This document shows, one piece after another, positions 5,502-7,515 of a stretch of 7,515 nucleotides of DNA; the stretch's first letter is position 1, and each line of letters starts with the position of its first letter. The translations under genes and the position numbers were made by a program. Origin of the DNA: an uncultured Sutterella sp. (GTDB lineage: Bacteria; Pseudomonadota; Gammaproteobacteria; Burkholderiales; Burkholderiaceae_F); the NCBI GenBank assembly GCA_900542805.1, contig UQOW01000030.1:1-7515 (forward strand). Reading direction: 5' to 3'. The notes under the pieces are model-generated. The model did no database searches, was not told the origin of the DNA, and saw only the letters and a list, made by a program, of their open reading frames with translations.

Positions 5502-6299
5502 CTATTTTTTCATTACGGCATCGACGGCGCCGATGACAGACCCCCGAAAGCCGGTTTTTTCTAAAGCCGCAACGCCGACAATCGTCGTGCCGCCCGGAGA
5601 GCAAACCGCGTCTTTCATAGCGTCCGGGTGCGTGCCGGTCACTAGGTGTAGTCGCGCAGTTCCGACAAGCGTCTGGGCGGCAAGCTTTAAAGCGGTGTCT
5701 CTTGCAATTCCGTGTAAAACCGCGCCGTCGGCCATCGCTTCGATAAACATCGCCACATAGGCAGGGCCGCACCCGGAAATGACGCCGGCCGCTTTCATTT
5801 TCGCCGAATCTGTCTGAAGTACAAGGCCTAAAAGAGTCAGTAAATCCGTGACCAGGGCTTCATGGTCTTTTGTCAGACTGTGACGCGCTTCGCACAAAAG
5901 GACTCCTTCGTTCACACGAACCGGTGTGTTAGGTAAAAGCGAAAGGTGTTCGGTTCCGCAAGGCAAAAGCGCTTCATAGTCGTCAAACAGGATGTTAACG
6001 GCAACCGAAAGAACAATCTTACGGGAAAGAACGTCTTTTATCGGTTCGATAACGGCCTTCACGAGATTAGGTTTTACGGCCAGGACGATGACGTCGGCCC
6101 AGGAAGCGGCCTCCTTATTTGTTTTAAAAGCCCTGACTCCGAAGGCTACGGCCTTTTCAGACAAAGGTTCGAAGTGTTTGGCACTGGCACCGATCTGTTC
6201 GGGACGAATTTTCCCGGAGTGAATCAGACCCTGTGCCATGGCCGAAGCCATGTTTCCGAAGCCGATAAAAGCGATTTTGACGTTCTCACGCGTAATCAT
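5502..6299 (-). CDS. proC: Pyrroline-5-carboxylate reductase
   Basis: A 265-residue cytosolic enzyme that reduces 1-pyrroline-5-carboxylate to L-proline with NAD(P)H, the last step of proline synthesis. The N-terminal Rossmann fold opens with IAFIGFGNMASAMAQGL (9-25), the dinucleotide-binding glycine motif. VLAVKPN at 72-78 and LLPNTPVRVNEG at 121-132 are the expected conserved segments. The C-terminal dimerisation and substrate region has SGCGPAYVAMFIEAMADGA (175-193) and the family signature DAVCSPGGTTIVGVAALE (230-247). The length is normal for ProC (about 265-275). The ATG at 6297-6299 is preceded by AAGGA at six bases, a good ribosome-binding site. It lies 58 bases downstream of ribF on the same strand, so it is probably co-transcribed, and it ends at a strong terminator. 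The ribF-proC pairing looks like a local arrangement without a biochemical link. Confidence 0.95.
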   Translation of the reverse strand: MITRENVKIAFIGFGNMASAMAQGLIHSGKIRPEQIGASAKHFEPLSEKAVAFGVRAFKTNKEAASWADVIVLAVKPNLVKAVIEPIKDVLSRKIVLSVAVNILFDDYEALLPCGTEHLSLLPNTPVRVNEGVLLCEARHSLTKDHEALVTDLLTLLGLVLQTDSAKMKAAGVISGCGPAYVAMFIEAMADGAVLHGIARDTALKLAAQTLVGTARLHLVTGTHPDAMKDAVCSPGGTTIVGVAALEKTGFRGSVIGAVDAVMKK

Positions 6300-6357
6300 G
6301 GTGGTTCCTTAAAAAGAAATCGGAGTCGCAAAGTCAAGTATAAGCAAGGCGCTTAGA

Positions 6358-7320
6358 TTAGGAAGCGGCAAGTAGGCGCCTTGCCGCTTTAGCATCGTTT
6401 GAAATCGCATTTTTAAGCTCCTCAAGCGAAGAAAACTTCTTTTCATCACGAAGTTTTTGAATAAACGTCACTTCGACGATTTTTCCGTATGCATCGCCTG
6501 ACCAATCAAAGACATGGACTTCAAGTAGATAGCGCGCATCGCGTGTGACCGTCGGTTTGACTCCGAGGCTAGCGACACCGGGAAAGACGGAATTTTGATT
6601 ATTCAGGCCGCGAATGCGGACGGCATATACGCCGCGAAGGGCCGGCTTTGAGGTCGATCCGGGGGGCAATAAGTCGATATTGAGCGTCGGGAACCCGAGG
6701 GCACGTCCGAGTTTAGCGCCGGGTATGACGCGACCGGTGATGCGGTAGGGATGCCCGAGTAGGGAAGTGACTTCCTGTAAAAAGCCTGATGAAAGGGCTT
6801 GCCGCACGCGCGAGCTGGATACCGTGGTCCCGAGGCGGGAAATCAGGGCTTCGGCATGAACGGTAAAGCCGAGGGTCCGTCCTAAGTCCTTAAGGGTCTT
6901 GGCATTTCCCGCCGCCTTTGCGCCGAATGTAAAGTTTTTTCCGACGTAGATAACCCGAGCATTTAGTCCTTCTGCGAGAATGCGTCGGGCAAATTCCTCG
7001 GGGCTAAGTGCACTGAGGGATCGGTTAAATGGAAGCACGTAAATACGTTCAATGCCGCAGGCAAGGATGTCACGATACCGATCGCGTAGCGTCGAAATCC
7101 GGTAGACGGGACGGTCGGCGAAAAACTCTTTCGGGTGGGGCTCGAATGTGAGAACGGCGGCAAGAAGGTGTTGCTTTGCAGCCGTTTGCGCAACGGTGCG
7201 TAAAAGGGCCTGATGACCGAGGTGGACGCCGTCAAAGTTCCCGACGGCAAGAACGCAGGGAACGATCTTATCGGGCTTGGGTAAGCCTCGAACGACTTGT
7301 ACGAAATCCGAGTGGGTCAT
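6358..7320 (-). CDS. ribF: Bifunctional riboflavin kinase / FMN adenylyltransferase
   Basis: A 320-residue cytosolic enzyme that phosphorylates riboflavin to FMN and adenylates FMN to FAD. The N-terminal nucleotidyltransferase domain (about 20-170) has the motif LAVGNFDGVHLGHQALL (24-40), including the HxGH-type GVHLGH, then TFEPHPKEFF (58-67) and YVGKNFTFGAKAAGN (125-139). SSSRVRQAL at 168-176 matches the ISSTRIR-like end of that domain. The C-terminal flavokinase domain (about 185-315) has GRVIPGAKLGRALGFPTLNI (196-215), with the GFPTxN ATP/Mg loop, RGVYAVRIRG (229-238), GVKPTV (253-258) and LEVHVFDWSGDAYG (266-279), whose glutamate is the expected catalytic base. The length is typical. No clear Shine-Dalgarno precedes the ATG. 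In many proteobacteria ribF sits next to ileS; here proC follows instead, and an apparent IS end lies upstream, so the locus may have been rearranged. Confidence 0.96.
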   Translation of the reverse strand: MTHSDFVQVVRGLPKPDKIVPCVLAVGNFDGVHLGHQALLRTVAQTAAKQHLLAAVLTFEPHPKEFFADRPVYRISTLRDRYRDILACGIERIYVLPFNRSLSALSPEEFARRILAEGLNARVIYVGKNFTFGAKAAGNAKTLKDLGRTLGFTVHAEALISRLGTTVSSSRVRQALSSGFLQEVTSLLGHPYRITGRVIPGAKLGRALGFPTLNIDLLPPGSTSKPALRGVYAVRIRGLNNQNSVFPGVASLGVKPTVTRDARYLLEVHVFDWSGDAYGKIVEVTFIQKLRDEKKFSSLEELKNAISNDAKAARRLLAAS

Positions 7321-7352
7321 GGGGCGTAATGATAAAAGTGATTGAGACGGAA

Positions 7353-7381
7353 ATGCTAAAAAAACCGAGTGAAACCGACAA
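7353..7381 (-). promoter_or_regulatory. Candidate promoter for ribF-proC
   Basis: On the minus strand, TTGTCG (7376-7381), a 17-base spacer and TAGCAT (7353-7358) each match four of six consensus bases. Transcription would start near 7346, giving a leader of about 25 bases before the ribF ATG at 7318-7320. Confidence 0.4.
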
Positions 7382-7402
7382 TCTTTGAAAGGAGATGGCT
7401 CT

Positions 7403-7483
7403 TTGAGAGTGTCCGGGACAAAACGAAAAGGAAAACGACGGCCCTTTTCTTTTCAGACTGGTGAACTCTACCCCAAAAAGTAG
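7403..7483 (+). CDS. Doubtful short basic reading frame, possibly cut by an IS end
   Basis: A TTG codon at 7403 lies eight bases after AAAGGAG (7388-7394), near-ideal ribosome-binding spacing. It opens a 26-codon frame rich in lysine and arginine (RVSGTKRKGKRRPFSFQTG near the start). The stop TAG (7481-7483) lies inside the apparent IS3-type terminal repeat that starts at about 7462. This could be the 5' stub of a gene interrupted by the element, or a chance frame. I recognise no family. Confidence 0.15.
   Translation: MRVSGTKRKGKRRPFSFQTGELYPKK
7425..7449. terminator. Bidirectional terminator-like hairpin
   Basis: GAAAAGG (7425-7431) pairs with CCTTTTC (7443-7449) around an 11-base loop. 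TTTTC follows on the plus strand and GTTTTG on the minus strand. The stem is A/T-rich and the T-tracts short, so strength is uncertain. On the minus strand it would insulate ribF from transcription entering from the right. Confidence 0.4.
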
Positions 7484-7515
7484 ACCGTTTTAGTTTTCAA
7501 TTTTGGGTTATTTGA
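7462..7515 (+). mobile_element. Probable left terminal repeat of an IS3-family element (cut by window edge)
   Basis: TGAACTCTACCCCAAAAAGT followed by AGACCG resembles IS3-family terminal repeats, especially the IS150-like group, which start TGxACT and contain CCCCAAAAAGTxxGAC. The A/T-rich stretch that follows, with TTTTGGGTTATTTGA, is like the leader before the transposase orfA. No transposase codons are visible before the window ends, and the orientation with orfA to the right is inferred. The assignment rests on recall of the repeat type only. Confidence 0.5.

Noticed and set aside
4948..5772. Minus-strand 274-codon open frame spanning the transporter end and proC
   Set aside because: It crosses two strong terminators and overlaps two well-identified genes in the wrong frame.
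7329..7388. Plus-strand 19-codon frame before the AAAGGAG motif
   Set aside because: It has no good ribosome-binding site, overlaps the ribF promoter candidate and has no recognisable similarity.
1..7515. CRISPR array, tRNA or rRNA genes
   Set aside because: No regularly spaced repeats, cloverleaf patterns or rRNA-like segments were seen on either strand.

Overview
The window holds five intact-looking protein genes and the remains of transposable elements at both edges and in one internal gap. Base composition is near 50-55% GC. The genes are typical of Gram-negative proteobacteria: an RlhA-type U32 protein, ProC, a bifunctional RibF and a DcuC-type anaerobic C4-dicarboxylate carrier. The carrier points to an anaerobic or fumarate-respiring lifestyle. 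A gut betaproteobacterium such as Sutterellaceae would fit, but that is inference, not shown by the sequence.

Left part (1-1906). The window opens in the right end of an IS200/IS605-type (TnpB-only, IS1341-like) element whose body lies outside the window to the left. It ends in a 9-bp hairpin followed by GTCAA at 51-55. A minus-strand gene for an Rsm22/METTL17-like methyltransferase (52-1326) runs into this end, and its stop codon is made of element bases. Behind that gene lies a second, decayed TnpB element in the opposite orientation (about 1441-1879). Its tnpB has lost its whole middle, carries frameshifts in the N-terminal part, and keeps a recognisable right-end hairpin and GTCAA terminus.

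Middle part (1907-5443). rlhA (minus) and a dcuC-like gene (plus) diverge from a 249-bp regulatory gap. The gap has a promoter candidate for each gene and a perfect inverted repeat (TTACA-N6-TGTAA) overlapping the -10 box of the transporter. The transporter uses a more selective codon set than its neighbours and ends at a strong terminator. A second terminator, oriented the other way, serves proC.

Right part (5451-7515). ribF and proC are read on the minus strand as a likely two-gene unit, with a promoter candidate just upstream of ribF. Beyond it are a terminator-like hairpin, a short basic reading frame of doubtful status, and what looks like the terminal repeat of an IS3-family element running off the edge.

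Functionally, RlhA and the Rsm22-like protein both concern rRNA or ribosome modification or assembly, RibF makes FMN/FAD, ProC makes proline, and the DcuC-like protein moves dicarboxylates. I see no defence system, CRISPR array, tRNA or rRNA. The most notable feature is the TnpB-element debris: one right end with its omega-RNA-type hairpin and downstream guide position, and one miniature internally deleted derivative, both tied closely to the 3' ends of host genes.
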